From contig SSNU01000062.1 of assembly GCA_012064415.1 (NCBI GenBank), positions 365,097-429,096 on the forward strand: a DNA stretch of 64,000 nucleotides, in the 5' to 3' direction. This document shows positions 25,692 through 37,640 of the stretch, piece by piece. This DNA is from Gyrodactylus bullatarudis (lineage: Eukaryota > Platyhelminthes > Monogenea > Gyrodactylidea > Gyrodactylidae). The position numbers were made by a program, and so were the translations under genes. A model generated the notes under the pieces. The model did no database searches, was not told the origin of the DNA, and saw only the letters and a list, made by a program, of their open reading frames with translations. Positions within the stretch are counted from its first letter, which is position 1. Each line of letters begins with the position of its first letter.

Positions 25692-26254
25692 TTAAGATTT
25701 GAGTAATTGGGAGTCTTTACGTATAAATGAGAATTTAATCCACTTATTATTCAACGTTTTAAAATTGTCCAATGTACGTTTCAAGGCTGTCGATGATTCA
25801 AGTTTGCTAGTGGAATATTCATTTCGATATGGTATCAATCGCATTTTTATCGGTGGTTCCAATTCCCACAATAATTATGAATCTATCCGGACTTAAATGG
25901 CGAATTTCGAATCCTTCGTCCAATGCTGATCCGAAATACCAGTATTTAAATAACTGAAATCAAAATTGAAATTTAGCGTTTTTAAATTAAAAAATGGCAT
26001 AATTTTCATCAGTTTTTTATGGGATCCCTACTCAAGGGGTTTTAACAAATACTAACATATTTTATTCCAGTTTCTATCTAATAGAATAAATGAATTAAAA
26101 AGGAAATGCATTCTTAGCTTCTAATGATCGATCTCTTTTCAAGTCGCTTAGTTTTCTTGACGATACTTGGAATTAATATTGATAAAATTTCTTCAAATGG
26201 TCGAATGGTGATGATCTTGTGAACATTCCTCAAGGAGATGCTACCCCTCCCGAT
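25692..26254 (-). pseudogene. Coding-like remnant of an unidentified gene
   Basis: Two minus-strand segments look coding. 26254-26114 follows a good acceptor (TTTTCTTATAG) and reads IGRGSISLRNVHKIITIRPF and onward for 46 codons to TAA. 25953-25692 follows GATTTCAG and reads LFKYWYFGSALDEGFEIRHL, then SPDRFIII. About 30 codons in, the coding look passes to another frame (LEPPIKMRLIPYRNEYSTSK and onward) that stays open to TAA at 25692. The switch suggests a one-base frameshift in a decayed gene. I do not recognise the family. Confidence 0.35.
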
Positions 26255-27881
26255 CTATAAGAAAATATAATAAATAGAAGGAAGATTAATCATAATTATT
26301 ATTAAATCATTCGAGTATTTATGACAAGTTTAGTGCAGAATTTGAGTAGATCAAAATTAAAGAGGGAATCTGGGATATTTTTATCAGAGCAAGGAAATCT
26401 TTGGGATTCCTTCAATTTGTGTGTGTGTGTACAACACTCATTTATTGTGTAATTCATGACCTTAAATCATAATCCTAATTTTTTGTTTTATTTTCTGACA
26501 AAACTTGACTCAGGCTAAATTAGAAATGATATTGATTAAACGTTTTCTTGTCACTTGTAAATTTTATATTTATCCATCTATTGAGTGTCTTTAAGCAGCT
26601 TCAATTGTAGATATAGGTTTTTAAATACGATACAAACAATATCTATAAAGCAAAATTTGTGATATAATAATTATTGGCTATCTTCAATGATCAGCTCTTA
26701 GGTAAAAATGGCATAAATGGATCTCAGAAAAGTATCCTATCCTCTCCCTAATAACTATAAAAAATAGTTTTATTTATGTTAGATGGATAATTTTTTGGTA
26801 ATCATGTTTCAAAATTTGTGAGTCTGTACTGCCTCTGGAAAAAGATGGGGTAGAATTCAATGAAATTAGGTGAATAATCCAAGAAGAATTAATTAAATAA
26901 TTTATTCATTTCTCCTAATCTTAATTAGTATTTATTTTTTTTATTGCTATAAATTAATTTTTATTATTTATAGAGCAATAAAATAAGAAAAAAATACTGA
27001 ATTTCTCATGTATAAACATGAAGAAGTCCATCCATTCTCTGTCATTTCAGACCTGTTATCAAAGAAACTCGGCAGCACTTTCCCTACTTTTCCATGAAAA
27101 TGAGGGTTTTTTCCTCATAATTTTGAAAATACAAAGATCATCGAAATGGTTTCTAGATTATCAAGCTGTTCTTGTATAGTTTTTTGTTCCTCGAAACTAT
27201 TCCAGGGCGCCTTTAACTAGTTGAAATCAATTAGATAATTAATTAAAATGTGAAGTTGTTTGTTTTATGAAAAAATTTGATCTTTTTTTGGGACATTAAG
27301 GAAATGAAAACTTTTTTCTCGAGGCATAACACGATTCCTTGTTCATATTTCTTGTGCGTTCAATAATTTCTCCCGAATGTACAGAATAGTCCCTTTTGTT
27401 GGATCTATAGAATCTCAGCTATTATCACTTTTGTGAATATTATTCAGTGAATAGTAGTAATTATTCAATTTAATAATTAAAGAACTGCCTAAAGATACAT
27501 ACATACATAGTGCATTCTCTAGTTCTTTGATTTCCATAAAATATTCTAGTTCTTTCTCAAGCCTTTTATCCATTGAAACTTTACCCTATGTATCCTTATA
27601 ACATTTTAAAGCTTTGCTACAAATTCTTACTCAATTTCAATTATTTTGATCTTTTTAAAATTCTTTTTATTCTGTAATGAATTTTTTTTTACTCTGTATG
27701 AATTGTCTAGAGACCTGTTTCAAGTTATGTGTTATCTGACAAAGGAAATTAATTCATGAAAAAATTGATAATGTTTGTGCATTCTGATCAGAATTTCAAG
27801 GAATAATCAGAAATCGTTATCTGCATGGGATTTTAAGTCAATTTTAATTAGTTTACGAACTTCAATAAATTTTTGTAAAAG
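26255..27881. other. No gene recognised
   Basis: AT-rich sequence with a short GT run near 26.42 kb and an ACAT run near 27.50 kb. No supported exon was seen. Confidence 0.5.
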
Positions 27882-28056
27882 TAGATTTAAGTGGACGAAA
27901 TTTTGCAAAATTACTTAAATCATCCATCGATATGAAAAAACTAATCTTCAAGTATTTAAATATAATCCCACCAAATTTCACTTCAAAATACCTTTCCATG
28001 CTTCTGGAATAAGTTAAACAAAATTGTGAAATTTTTCAAATTTAGAACGTTTTTTA
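27882..28056 (+). repeat. Left arm of an inverted duplication (3' end of an unknown reading frame)
   Basis: Read on plus, the frame from 27893 is GRNFAKLLKSSIDMKKLIFK and onward to YLSMLLE and TAA at 28010-28012. The arm continues about 45 nt past the stop. It matches the minus strand of 28209-28383, with frame, stop codon and the sequence after it kept. Confidence 0.65.
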
Positions 28057-28208
28057 TTGTTTTATATTTATAATTTTAACTTGAATTCACATTATTTCTT
28101 TACATTGTAAAAGTTGTAAAAATGACTTAAATCCTATTAAAATTGTTTTTTTAATAGCTCAAATGAAATTTCTCTTATTTTTCACGAATATTACAATTTT
28201 GATAGGTC

Positions 28209-28383
28209 AAAAAACGTTTTAAATTAAAAAAGTTTCACCATTTTTTAAATCTTATTCCAAAAGCATAGAAAGGTATTTTGAAGCGAAATTTGTTGGGATA
28301 ATAATATTAAAATACTTGAAGATTAAATTTATCATATTGATGGGCGATTTAAGTAGTTTTGCAAAATTTCGTCCAAGTCTAGA
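28209..28383 (-). repeat. Right arm of the inverted duplication
   Basis: Read on minus this gives GRNFAKLLKSPINMINLIFK and onward, ending YLSMLLE and stop, parallel to the plus-strand arm at 27882-28056. The arms face each other tail to tail across about 150 nt. Differences include a whole-codon indel. Confidence 0.65.
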
Positions 28384-28665
28384 ATATATAGCCAACCTTG
28401 TTTCAAAGCCTCTTTCAGACGTTTCGGTACTGAGATAGTCAAAATGACTTGGAGATAAAAAAGTCTCGATACTTTTTCTCTGAAATGCACGATGGGGTCT
28501 TAAATATCTACATGTTATGGGTACTTTTAAGTCATGACTAAACTGAATTTCAGTGCTGTCCAAAAAGACGAGAAACCAAATTGCCAATTGTATATATATC
28601 AAAGGAATAATTTTTGAAGTGTCTTCATTCTCGTATCGTGTGTAAATTACAAGTGCTTCCAACAT
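28252..28665 (-). CDS. Unidentified 137-codon reading frame
   Basis: The frame starts MLEALVIYTRYENEDTSKII and has a hydrophobic run (IIPLIYIQLAIWFLVFL) near residues 19-35 that could be a membrane segment. A basic middle (RYLRPHRAFQRK) follows, and the end lies in the right arm of the inverted duplication. I recognise no family. Support for real coding comes from its last 40 codons, whose inverted copy at 27.9 kb keeps the frame through substitutions and a 3-nt indel. Upstream exons are not located. It may be the 3' exon of a gene or part of a mobile element. Confidence 0.4.
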   Translation of the reverse strand: MLEALVIYTRYENEDTSKIIPLIYIQLAIWFLVFLDSTEIQFSHDLKVPITCRYLRPHRAFQRKSIETFLSPSHFDYLSTETSERGFETRLAIYSRLGRNFAKLLKSPINMINLIFKYFNIIIPTNFASKYLSMLLE

Positions 28666-31600
28666 CCATCGTGGATTTACAGTCTGAAGGATTTTTATTT
28701 AGTTTTTTTGCTGATTGAAATGCAGGCAACACTTGATTTTGGGAAATTTTTCTCTTTCCCTAGCTAATGTATGTTATAATTGCTTCAAATTATCATAATT
28801 TATGATTCATAAAGCAGGTTGATACTTCTAAAACATAGTAAATGACAAAGTCAACTTATTTTCCTAAGGCTGATTTGGGATAAATAAAGATATCGAAATT
28901 TCATTTAGCATATTTGATTGCCTTGTAAAATTGTGATTATGTTTTCTTTTTGATCAAAGAATTTAAATCATGAAATTTCACTTGCTATTAAACTCAAATT
29001 CGTTCAGCTGAGTCTGAGAATTTATTATTTTAATATTGATAGTACAAGCAAACACGTTATTCGATCGAATTAATAAATTTTAAAGCTGTTTTCTTTTCTC
29101 ATATGATCAGCAATCAGAGATATTCTTTTTTTCAAATCCTTAATAATTAGTGATTTTTAAAACAAGATTCAATTCCCTGATAGGAATTCAAGATTAGAAT
29201 GTGATTATTTCTGAAACTGTCTAAGTGAAAATCAATATAAATTTGAATAAAATACCCAACTGTACTCGGAACTGTAATTTGATCCGAGATTGAGATTTGA
29301 TCTTAAGCCAGATGAGATGGAGGAAACGATTCCAATGCATAGATCGAATTACATTTTATTTTGATGAAAAAAAATCAACAAAGCCAATATCAGCTGCTTA
29401 CCAGTAAACATCTAAGTTTAGGTATTCTTTCAAAGGTTTATTCAATTTTCTGTAATTAAATTCTTAATAGGTCTTGCATTCCCAGTCTTGATCAATGGTT
29501 TTAGTGATGGCTTTTACTACATCTTGTTTATGTTCAATTTATCAAATGGCATCAAATTGAAATTGATTTCAGAATACATCTCATGAAAATAATTCAAATC
29601 AATCATCCCGAGGGGATTACGCTTATAAATTAATACAGATCCACAATCATTCATTATTTGAACAAGTAATGCGATAATCTTGACATTACTTATTTGAAAT
29701 TACTTTGACTTTACTGCTAAATATTTAAATACATCTTTTTTTATTCTAACATATACTTATAAAACTCATAAAGATATTACTAGAAGGATGGAGTGGAGGG
29801 GGGCGATTATAATACAAAAATACAAGATACAAACAGTCCAATGCCAACTCATTCTTTCAACAATTTCCAAAAAATTAGTTAATTTTAACAAATGAGAAAT
29901 ATTTTTGGTTAATTTCCTGTGTTCACAATGTTTATTTTCCGTCATTATTGAAATAAAATTTTCCAAGTCCATAATGAAAACAGAAAACAAATTTGAAATA
30001 AAAAATGAAAATAATCAACATTTTGATACAGATTCCTTAAAAATAAGAAAGTCAATTTCAACGAAAAAGGATTTTTAAGATAATCATGAATAACTTTGAT
30101 TAGAATCTATCAAAATGAATGAAATTTTCAATTATGAGCAGAGAATAGTGTGTTGATTATGATTCAACAATTACTTTTGAGTCTATTCACACAAACTAGT
30201 AAGAATATTAAAATAATCCTCATCTCGAGACCTGTATAAACTAATTTAAGTCAAATATTGAATCATTTAAACAAATCAAGAAATTTCAATGCTTTAAAAT
30301 TAACTATCAAATAAAAACAAATAAAAATTTTATGAATTTGTCTATATGACTACCTGAATATTTTTCAAATTCTTCAATCAAGCCTCTCAATCTTTTATTA
30401 CGCATTCAATGGCTAAAAAAATTAACCAATCATTTTGTGTGTCTATCTATCGATCATTTATTAAAAAAGATGATAATTTTGCGAATCCATGAGTTTCGCA
30501 GTGCAGTGCACTGTATCTCAACTTTGTTCATCACTGACTTGATATGAATGTCTTCCACAGTAGATTTTAATGAAACAGGGTGCTCCAAAGTTTCAAGGAA
30601 AAGTAAAACGATATCTCCTATTTTTTATATAGCATCAGTTGTTGTTCTATTTGATCTGGATCATTTATTCATTTTTTTATCGCGATGAAAATAAATTTTT
30701 TTCATATATATAGATATAGATAAAGATTGTCAAAGAAAATCTCTTGCCGTCAAACATAGAGAAAAATGTATATATATACGACAAGAAACGTTCAAACAAA
30801 CGGATGACTGAAAAAATTATCTCCTTCTGATTTCTATGTTATTATTCTGACAAGGGAAATATGCATATATCTTTTGAGAACTTTATTGCTTTCCGTAACG
30901 GATGATCTCAAGCTAAAATTCGATTCGATACATTTTTTATAACTTCGGAGAATTATCATGGCCTAAATGACATCTTCTTCTCCTATATCTTCTTCTTCGA
31001 TAGAAAATTCTGGTTAGCTTTTGTAACAATATGTTACCGTGAGTAATACTTAACCGAGTATTGGTAATCTATGTTTCCTTCGTAAATATATACACTCATT
31101 ATCTCAAAATTGGTTGGTCTGATGAGTACTAACTTCATTTTTAGGCATTCTAACTTTTTTATTCTCAGGATTATTTGGTTTTATCTCATAAATGATTGAC
31201 TCTTATGAGTTGTAATTTCAGAAGAAATAAACTGGATATTAGCGAGGGGAACTTTTTAAATTCTAATGAATCTTATAAAACATTCTTCTTATCGTCAAAG
31301 ATATGTTTGATGATATCGCTATACATCATTGGCTTTAAATTGATTTGATCCTACGTATAAAAATTCAACAATATGTGATTTGAATGTTAACTCTATCCTT
31401 CGGCCTCTCTATCTGTCTTTCGTTAATGAGAAAATGTTTGAGATAAAATCAAAATGATTCTGCCCCACCCTCTTTCTGATTGAATACAGCATCATGTATT
31501 GGAATAGAACTAAATGTTCAATTTACTGATAAATAATATAGCCAGAAGGAAGACGTGGAGTATAAATGGAATAAAAACTAAACTCTTTTATTATATGTAG

Positions 31601-34241
31601 ATTTCTTGGAATTTCTTGACCTCATTATTGGAGATATTCCATTTCGCTTTGTGTTTCTTTAGTTTATGAGTAATTGGTAATACTTACAAGAGAGGAATTA
31701 TAATTCGCCCTTGATTTATAGGCTCAAAACAAGATTAGATTTGAGATTAATTTATTTTCTTTAATTTTTTATCGGGAATTTTTCGATCAACTTACCCTTA
31801 TTCAGTGATCTAATTTTAAGGAAACAGATCGAAAAATTTTATAGAATCTCTATTTGGCTTTCTCAACTAATCATGATAAGTAAGAAATGTCTTCCATAAT
31901 CAGAACGAGAATGAATCTAGCTTTTAATAATAAAACGGCTTTCTGCTATCTAATTAAAGTCAAGCAAATATATTGGTAGTAATATTATTCTGGACGTAAG
32001 GTTCACACTCCAACTAATCTTGAGTTACCCAGAGTAGTAACATTTTCAGAAATTAATCAAAATAAAAGTACAGCCCTTAGTAGCAATACAAATACACATA
32101 TATGCATTTCATAGTCAGGATATCAGTTTATGTCTCAGTCGAATAACAAACAAAAGGCCATAAATCAACAAATATTGCATTCCTATTAGCCTTGCATAGT
32201 TATCAAGGCATATTTGAGTCAATTTAAATCAAATTTATCTCTCTTTCTGATTTATAGTTGCGTCCTTAAAATTATTTTCATTATTCCATGTTCAATGAAC
32301 ACATATACATATTATAATTACATACATTATACATTTTACGAACTATTTTTCAAATTCCAAATCGGATAACTAAATCACTAATGTTTTTTTGTCTTACTTA
32401 CATCTATATATATAGAGAGAGATCCTACTTTTGATGATCTAATCTCGGCATATCATGCTAAGCAAAAAAGAACACAGCCAACTTTCTCCTATGATTTATC
32501 ATGGCAATATTCAGGAGTGTGTTTTTTTTATCAAGATTTCTGCAAAATAATATGATTTTCTTGTTCCATTCTTTTTCGATGGAAAAATAAATTTGAAAAA
32601 AAGTTAATCTAATTGAGGAAAGAATGGGAGGAAATATGGTTGAAATATGTTTCCATCTCTGCCATCTTCTCTTCTGACATGTACACATACGCTGGTTGTA
32701 AAAGAAGAAGAAGAAAAAACTACAATTTCCTTCATCATTGTGAAAATTTTGGGTAAAATTCAACAATACAAATAAAGTCAAGGCTCCTTCTTTCTTTGTG
32801 TGATAAAGGATATTTCATAAATGTTTAATATGCACCCCCGTGTAAAAGATTTTCTGTATGATTGGAACTATGAAAAAAAGGGTGTTTGTGTAAATAAAAA
32901 TAAATGTGAAATGAGAATGGATAGCTCGCGCGCAGGTACACGAAGGGAAATTTTCAAATTAAACATCATCTCTCTGTTTTTATTTGCGTATTTGTTTGTT
33001 AAGCATTTTGTCTTTTCCTATTTCTATCAGGAACGAAACGAAAAAGAGTTAGCTTCTATCTTCTTCTCCTCTTTTTTTAGAGAAAATGAGTTACAGTTGT
33101 TGAAAATGATGTTACTAGATACAAGGGATATCTTTATTTCAATTTGTGTAAATAATAGAGTAAAACAAGAAATGTACACAACTAAAGATGTGTGTGTGTG
33201 AGTGTCTCTTCTGGAGTCAACTTTATCTCGTATTCATTTGAACTTGTATTATTATTACCGGGAGTTAGTGAGAGGGGCGGGGGTTATGTACTCAAATTAG
33301 TTATATATATCTCTCTTTATCATTTATATATATACAGAAGATAAGAACAATGAAATTAACAAAGGCTCATGAATTAATTATTTAATCTTGTTGAAAAAAA
33401 GAAGAAATTGTAAAAACTTTATTCTCCCCAAATGTACTTGTGAGTAATACAAAAATAATAATTTTTTAGGTGTTAATATAGGCTATTACATAGCCATAAT
33501 TACTCATATAAAATTATACGGAATATCAATGACACACACAACTCGTCAGTAATGTGCATCGAGCAGTAGATTGATCCCATCCTGTCGATTAACAAGGATA
33601 TATTCTTGATATTTTTTAAACAAATTTAGTGATAATATTTACAGTTTTTTTTCTCCAGCTTCTGCTGGTTAAATATTCATGAGAAAAAAGTCACACGTGA
33701 AAATCTAATCAGAATATGAGACAAAATATGACAAAAATACAAATTATGTCAAGACGTCAGAGATGGAAGAAACTTAATTTTGACTTTAACTCACAAAAGT
33801 TACTCAGGAATATGAAAGAGAATGTTTTCTATTTTCCACAAGAAATGTACTTTAGTAAAATATTGGGAAACGAAAATTAACTTGATCTCTATTCTCAAAG
33901 ATTTCGAAAATAAGATCTACCTGAATATTCCAAGAGAGGGTCCCATTGGTCATATTTTATACAACAAGATGCACAATTTGCATTGCATATTAAACCTTTC
34001 GTGAGGTTTTATAATTCACGCTAAACAAATCTCAAAAATACCAAAAAGTCTCAAAGACATATCTAAACTTGGATAAAATAAGCAATATTAGTAAAATTGA
34101 GTTTTTATCTACTTTTTAGTAGAAAAGTGACTTTAAAAAATCCTTATTAAATATAATTTCCATTAGAATCTCATTTAGAATCGTTATGTCAATTTTGTGT
34201 ATTTTACTCGATTGATTTTCTTATCGTCTCGATAGGATTAA
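28666..34241. other. Gene-poor AT-rich stretch
   Basis: No exon, domain or RNA gene is supported. Open frames at 29766-29990, 32458-32781 and 32821-33201 have low-complexity composition and no splice or domain support. Short AT and GT runs occur near 30.71, 30.77, 33.19 and 33.30 kb. Confidence 0.5.
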
Positions 34242-34381
34242 CACCAAATGTACATTTCCCAAGAGTTCATCAGTAGTGTCTCTTTGAAAATAATGCTAAC
34301 TGAATTCTTCAATTTTTACTATTTCTTCATTCTTTTTAAAGAGATACTACTGAAGAAACTTTGAGAAAATTTGTCGTTGGT
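34242..34381. repeat. Long imperfect hairpin
   Basis: Arms of about 50 nt pair around a loop of about 40 nt. The best core is TCAGTAGTGTCTCTTTGAAAA at 34270-34290 against the inverse of 34332-34352, which reads TCAGTAGTATCTCTTTAAAAA. The size suits a microRNA precursor or a small foldback element. Which one cannot be told from one sequence. Confidence 0.5.
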
Positions 34382-36090
34382 ATATATCTTGTTTCTACTT
34401 TTCGGACTTACTTAAAAATATTTAATTTGAATATATATTCATTATTAGGGAGTATCAAGTATCATTATTAAATTTTAATTAAACATTGTATCAGTTAGTG
34501 CTGAGGTTGTTGTAGAAACAATAAAATCTAAATTAGTGAATTCGAATACATCATCTAATCCATCATTATCATTCCCAAGAATGCCACGCCTTCATTCTTT
34601 TTCTTCCTTACTCGATATTAACAATTTCTCACGAAATCTTCCCTTGTGTCATTAGTTTTTGTTCCCTTCGTTTTTTCTAATCACTAATGAAAAAGGAGTG
34701 AGGGAATCTAACCCACCAAGAGAGACTGAAAAAACTACATACACATTTGACTTGTGAGTAGAGAAATTTTTCAAGATGAATAGAAAATTTCCTCAAATAT
34801 TTAAATCTGTTTTTTTTCGAACTAAAATTTCCTTCTATTGTCTTCTATTAAGTACTTCCATATGATTTTCAAATATTTGGTATAAGCAATCTTCTACTTC
34901 CGCTTTAAATTATCTATTCACCATTCTATATTTCTGGTGTTAAACAATGAAATTTCAGCAACGCTTCCATTCAAGTTGTATGGAAATATCGATAGCTAAT
35001 TGTCTTTTGTTATAAAAAAATTTACACAAACTTATCCACTAAGGAGGTATCAAGCAAAAGATGGGGTGATAAACCCTAAGAATAAAGAAATCTAACTCAT
35101 AATTGCCGAAATTGAATGATTCTCATAGTTTTGCTAATAAAAAGAGACTGACGAATTGAGCAACACTTAGATGATACATCTGCAAAATAATTCTTAACCC
35201 TTTAAGACCCACAGTGATAGTTCTATCACAAGTCATTTTAGCAACTCATTATTATTCATTCAAGCCTCAGAAAATACTTCGTTTACCACCCCCATTCGAT
35301 AGGAAATTTATTAATCTCCTGGAATACGCAAAGATCTTGGCTCTATCATTCGTCATACTTGCGCTATACTAATTTAAAGATTTTTTTCAAAAAATTAGTT
35401 TTTGTTTTAAACGTTTTTTTCGAAAACCTATTTCCCAGGGTCATAGATAAAAAGTAAGATAACTTTTATCGAGTAATCATACCACTAGAATTCAAATATG
35501 CAATCGCCAGAACTCTATCTTCTAACACTACAAAGATAGTCTGTTTTTGGATGAAAAATGACCTATTTTTTGATCGATAACTTCTGAACCAAAAATAATT
35601 GCGTTAAAACCTGAATATACTCCAGCGTGTGAATAAATATTTTAAGAATAAAAGTAGTGCTGTAATAATCGTTCAAACTTTTGATCTTACAAAGAGAAAG
35701 AATATCAGTCATTCTATATTACAGTACGACCTGAGTAGAAGATGTAGAAAAGTGAACCCTCCTCTCTGCCCCTTTTCTAAATTGAATTAAAAATTCCCTG
35801 CCCACAAGTAATAACATTATCATCAGAATGCAGTGAAAAATAAATTTCTCTAAAAATTATACCATCAGATAGAGATTTTTTCCCTGATTCAAACGGTCTA
35901 TTACTTTTGTTTTTATACGTTAATTTATTAAGTTGTAATCTATCGTTTTTTACTCACTCAATTTATTACTAATGGAAGTATCTCTTCAATTCTAATTTGA
36001 GCGTTTAACTAGAGCGGTGACCTCGTTCTCTTAAATGTATTGAAACGTCAGTCTTGAAATTCCTCTATTATGATACTACGTATCATTAAT
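34382..36090. other. No gene recognised; possible piggyBac-like single end
   Basis: TTAACCCTTTAAGACCC at 35194-35210 resembles the terminus of piggyBac-type elements (TTAA target, CCCTTT start) and is followed by a GTGATAG/CTATCAC stem at 35214-35229. I found no matching opposite end, so no element is called. Confidence 0.35.
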
Positions 36091-36303
36091 ATATAGTGGT
36101 AGAAAAAATAAAAGTATTCACTAGAAATTGTCTCTAAATCACTTATTAAAAGTTATTGAAAATGGAAAGATGACCCATTCGATAGAGAATATTCGTTTCT
36201 ATCAGAAATTACTTTTACTCGTACAAAGAGTTCATTCATATTTTCATAAATACAAATTTACAATATTTCATTAAATTTCAAAACGAAAAATTAAAAGTAT
36301 TCA
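36091..36303 (+). repeat. Tc1 left terminal inverted repeat (213 bp)
   Basis: Exact inverted match to 37428-37640. It contains AAAAGTATTCACT twice, at 36110-36122 and 36293-36305 (the second copy overruns the repeat by 2 nt), which is the IR/DR arrangement of Tc1-like elements that use two transposase-binding sites per end. Confidence 0.95.
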
Positions 36304-36306
36304 CTT

Positions 36307-37311
36307 TTATTTTGTAAAATCTCCCCTACCAAGTACAACATTTAAGCACCTTTTTGACATGGAATCATACAAATTTTCTATTATTTCTTTTGGGATTGAT
36401 TTCCACTCTTCATTGATTCTTTGAACTAGTTCTTGCCTATTTGAATATACTCTCCCTTGGGAATAGACTTTTTGAGATAAAATTCCCCACAAGTTTTCAA
36501 TCGGATTCAAGTCGGGGCTCCTAGCTGGCCATGACAAAATCTGTATCTCATTATCATCAAACCATGTTCTAGTTGATGCTGATCGATGACAGGGAGCATT
36601 ATCTTGCTGGAATATCATCTCGCACTTATGAATTTCCTCCTTAAAGGGTAATAGCTGATCCTCAAGCAATTTCTGATATGAATTTGAATTAAGCTTCTCA
36701 TCAATAACGACAAGATTTCCAGTTCCTTGCTTTGTGATAAACCCCCAAACCATTACATTGCCTCCACCAAATCCTCGTTTGATTTTAGTAGGTCTAGGTA
36801 GAGACTTGTCAATCCAACAAGAAGAAAGGCCATCAGGTCCATCCAAATTGAATTTTTTCTCATCTGAAAACATGATTTTACTCCAATCTTGGTTTTGGAC
36901 AATTTTATCATGAGCCCACTGGTATCTCGATTCCCTATCCTTGATACTTAGATTAGGAACCCTTTTTGGTCTTCCCCAATAGATATTAGGATTAGTATTC
37001 AAATAATTTTGAACTGTTCTAATGCTGACATTCAATTTAAGCTCAGCTTTTATTTGAGAAGCTGTTGCTTTTTTCTTGATGGCTAGATTGACAATTTTTT
37101 TAATCAGGCAATTGGGTATGGATCTCTTTCGGCCTCGCTTTTTCGGATTTAGCTTCTTTTGTTTGACTGAAAACAAATTATTAACAGTTCTACATGAGCA
37201 TCCGATTATTTTAGCTATCTTCCGATTGCTTGAGCCATCTTGTTTTAATTTGTTGACAAAATCTCTATCACAGCCTCTCAGCTTCGAAAATTTCAATTTT
37301 TTAACGAACAT
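36307..37311 (-). CDS. Tc1-type transposase, intact DD34E
   Basis: It cuts and pastes the surrounding element. The protein has 334 residues, usual for Tc1 transposases. Residues 13-50 form a first helix-turn-helix (LKQDGSSNRKIAKIIGCSCR). Residues 57-64 are a basic GRKR-type AT-hook-like linker, and residues 65-105 form a second helix-turn-helix. The catalytic triad is D150 (IMFSDEKKF), D237 (FQQDNAPCH) and E272 (PDLNPIENLWG). There are 34 residues between the second D and the E, which defines the DD34E Tc1 class. The glycine-rich GFGGGNVMVWG at 180-190 is also typical. The stop codon sits 3 nt inside the left terminal repeat. There are no introns and no breaks. Confidence 0.96.
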   Translation of the reverse strand: MFVKKLKFSKLRGCDRDFVNKLKQDGSSNRKIAKIIGCSCRTVNNLFSVKQKKLNPKKRGRKRSIPNCLIKKIVNLAIKKKATASQIKAELKLNVSIRTVQNYLNTNPNIYWGRPKRVPNLSIKDRESRYQWAHDKIVQNQDWSKIMFSDEKKFNLDGPDGLSSCWIDKSLPRPTKIKRGFGGGNVMVWGFITKQGTGNLVVIDEKLNSNSYQKLLEDQLLPFKEEIHKCEMIFQQDNAPCHRSASTRTWFDDNEIQILSWPARSPDLNPIENLWGILSQKVYSQGRVYSNRQELVQRINEEWKSIPKEIIENLYDSMSKRCLNVVLGRGDFTK

Positions 37312-37427
37312 TTTTGAACTATGTTTAGTTTATTGGCGATAATATATTTGAATGTACTGTGTAAGAGATATAATGAAAATTCAGAATTCAAAGTCTAATT
37401 CTAACTGGGAAAAAAGGTGATTGAAAC

Positions 37428-37640
37428 TGAATACTTTTAATTTTTCGTTTTGAAATTTAATGAAATATTGTAAATTTGTATTTATGAAAATATGAATGAA
37501 CTCTTTGTACGAGTAAAAGTAATTTCTGATAGAAACGAATATTCTCTATCGAATGGGTCATCTTTCCATTTTCAATAACTTTTAATAAGTGATTTAGAGA
37601 CAATTTCTAGTGAATACTTTTATTTTTTCTACCACTATAT
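37428..37640 (-). repeat. Tc1 right terminal inverted repeat (213 bp)
   Basis: Exact inverse of 36091-36303. The inner direct-repeat copy here ends AAAAGTATTCAG, differing at its last positions from the left inner copy. Confidence 0.95.

Larger units (their letters stand above)
36091..37640. mobile_element. Complete Tc1-family DNA transposon
   Basis: A 1.55-kb element has terminal inverted repeats of 213 bp that are identical base for base (36091-36303 and 37428-37640), surrounding one intact transposase gene on the minus strand. The ends read ATATAGTGGTAGAAAAAATA. TA dinucleotides flank both sides, consistent with TA target duplication; exact ends are ambiguous by 1-3 nt because the termini themselves are TA-rich. 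Perfect repeats and an uninterrupted frame point to a recent insertion and possibly a mobile element. Confidence 0.95.

Noticed and set aside
25895..25920. TTCGAATCC resembling a tRNA B box
   Set aside because: No A box at the right distance and no clover-leaf pairing; the bases fit better as part of the minus-strand coding-like remnant.
32821..33201. 126-codon plus-strand open frame
   Set aside because: Rich in F, K and N with no domain, no splice or start support and a microsatellite at its end; looks like a chance frame in AT-rich DNA.
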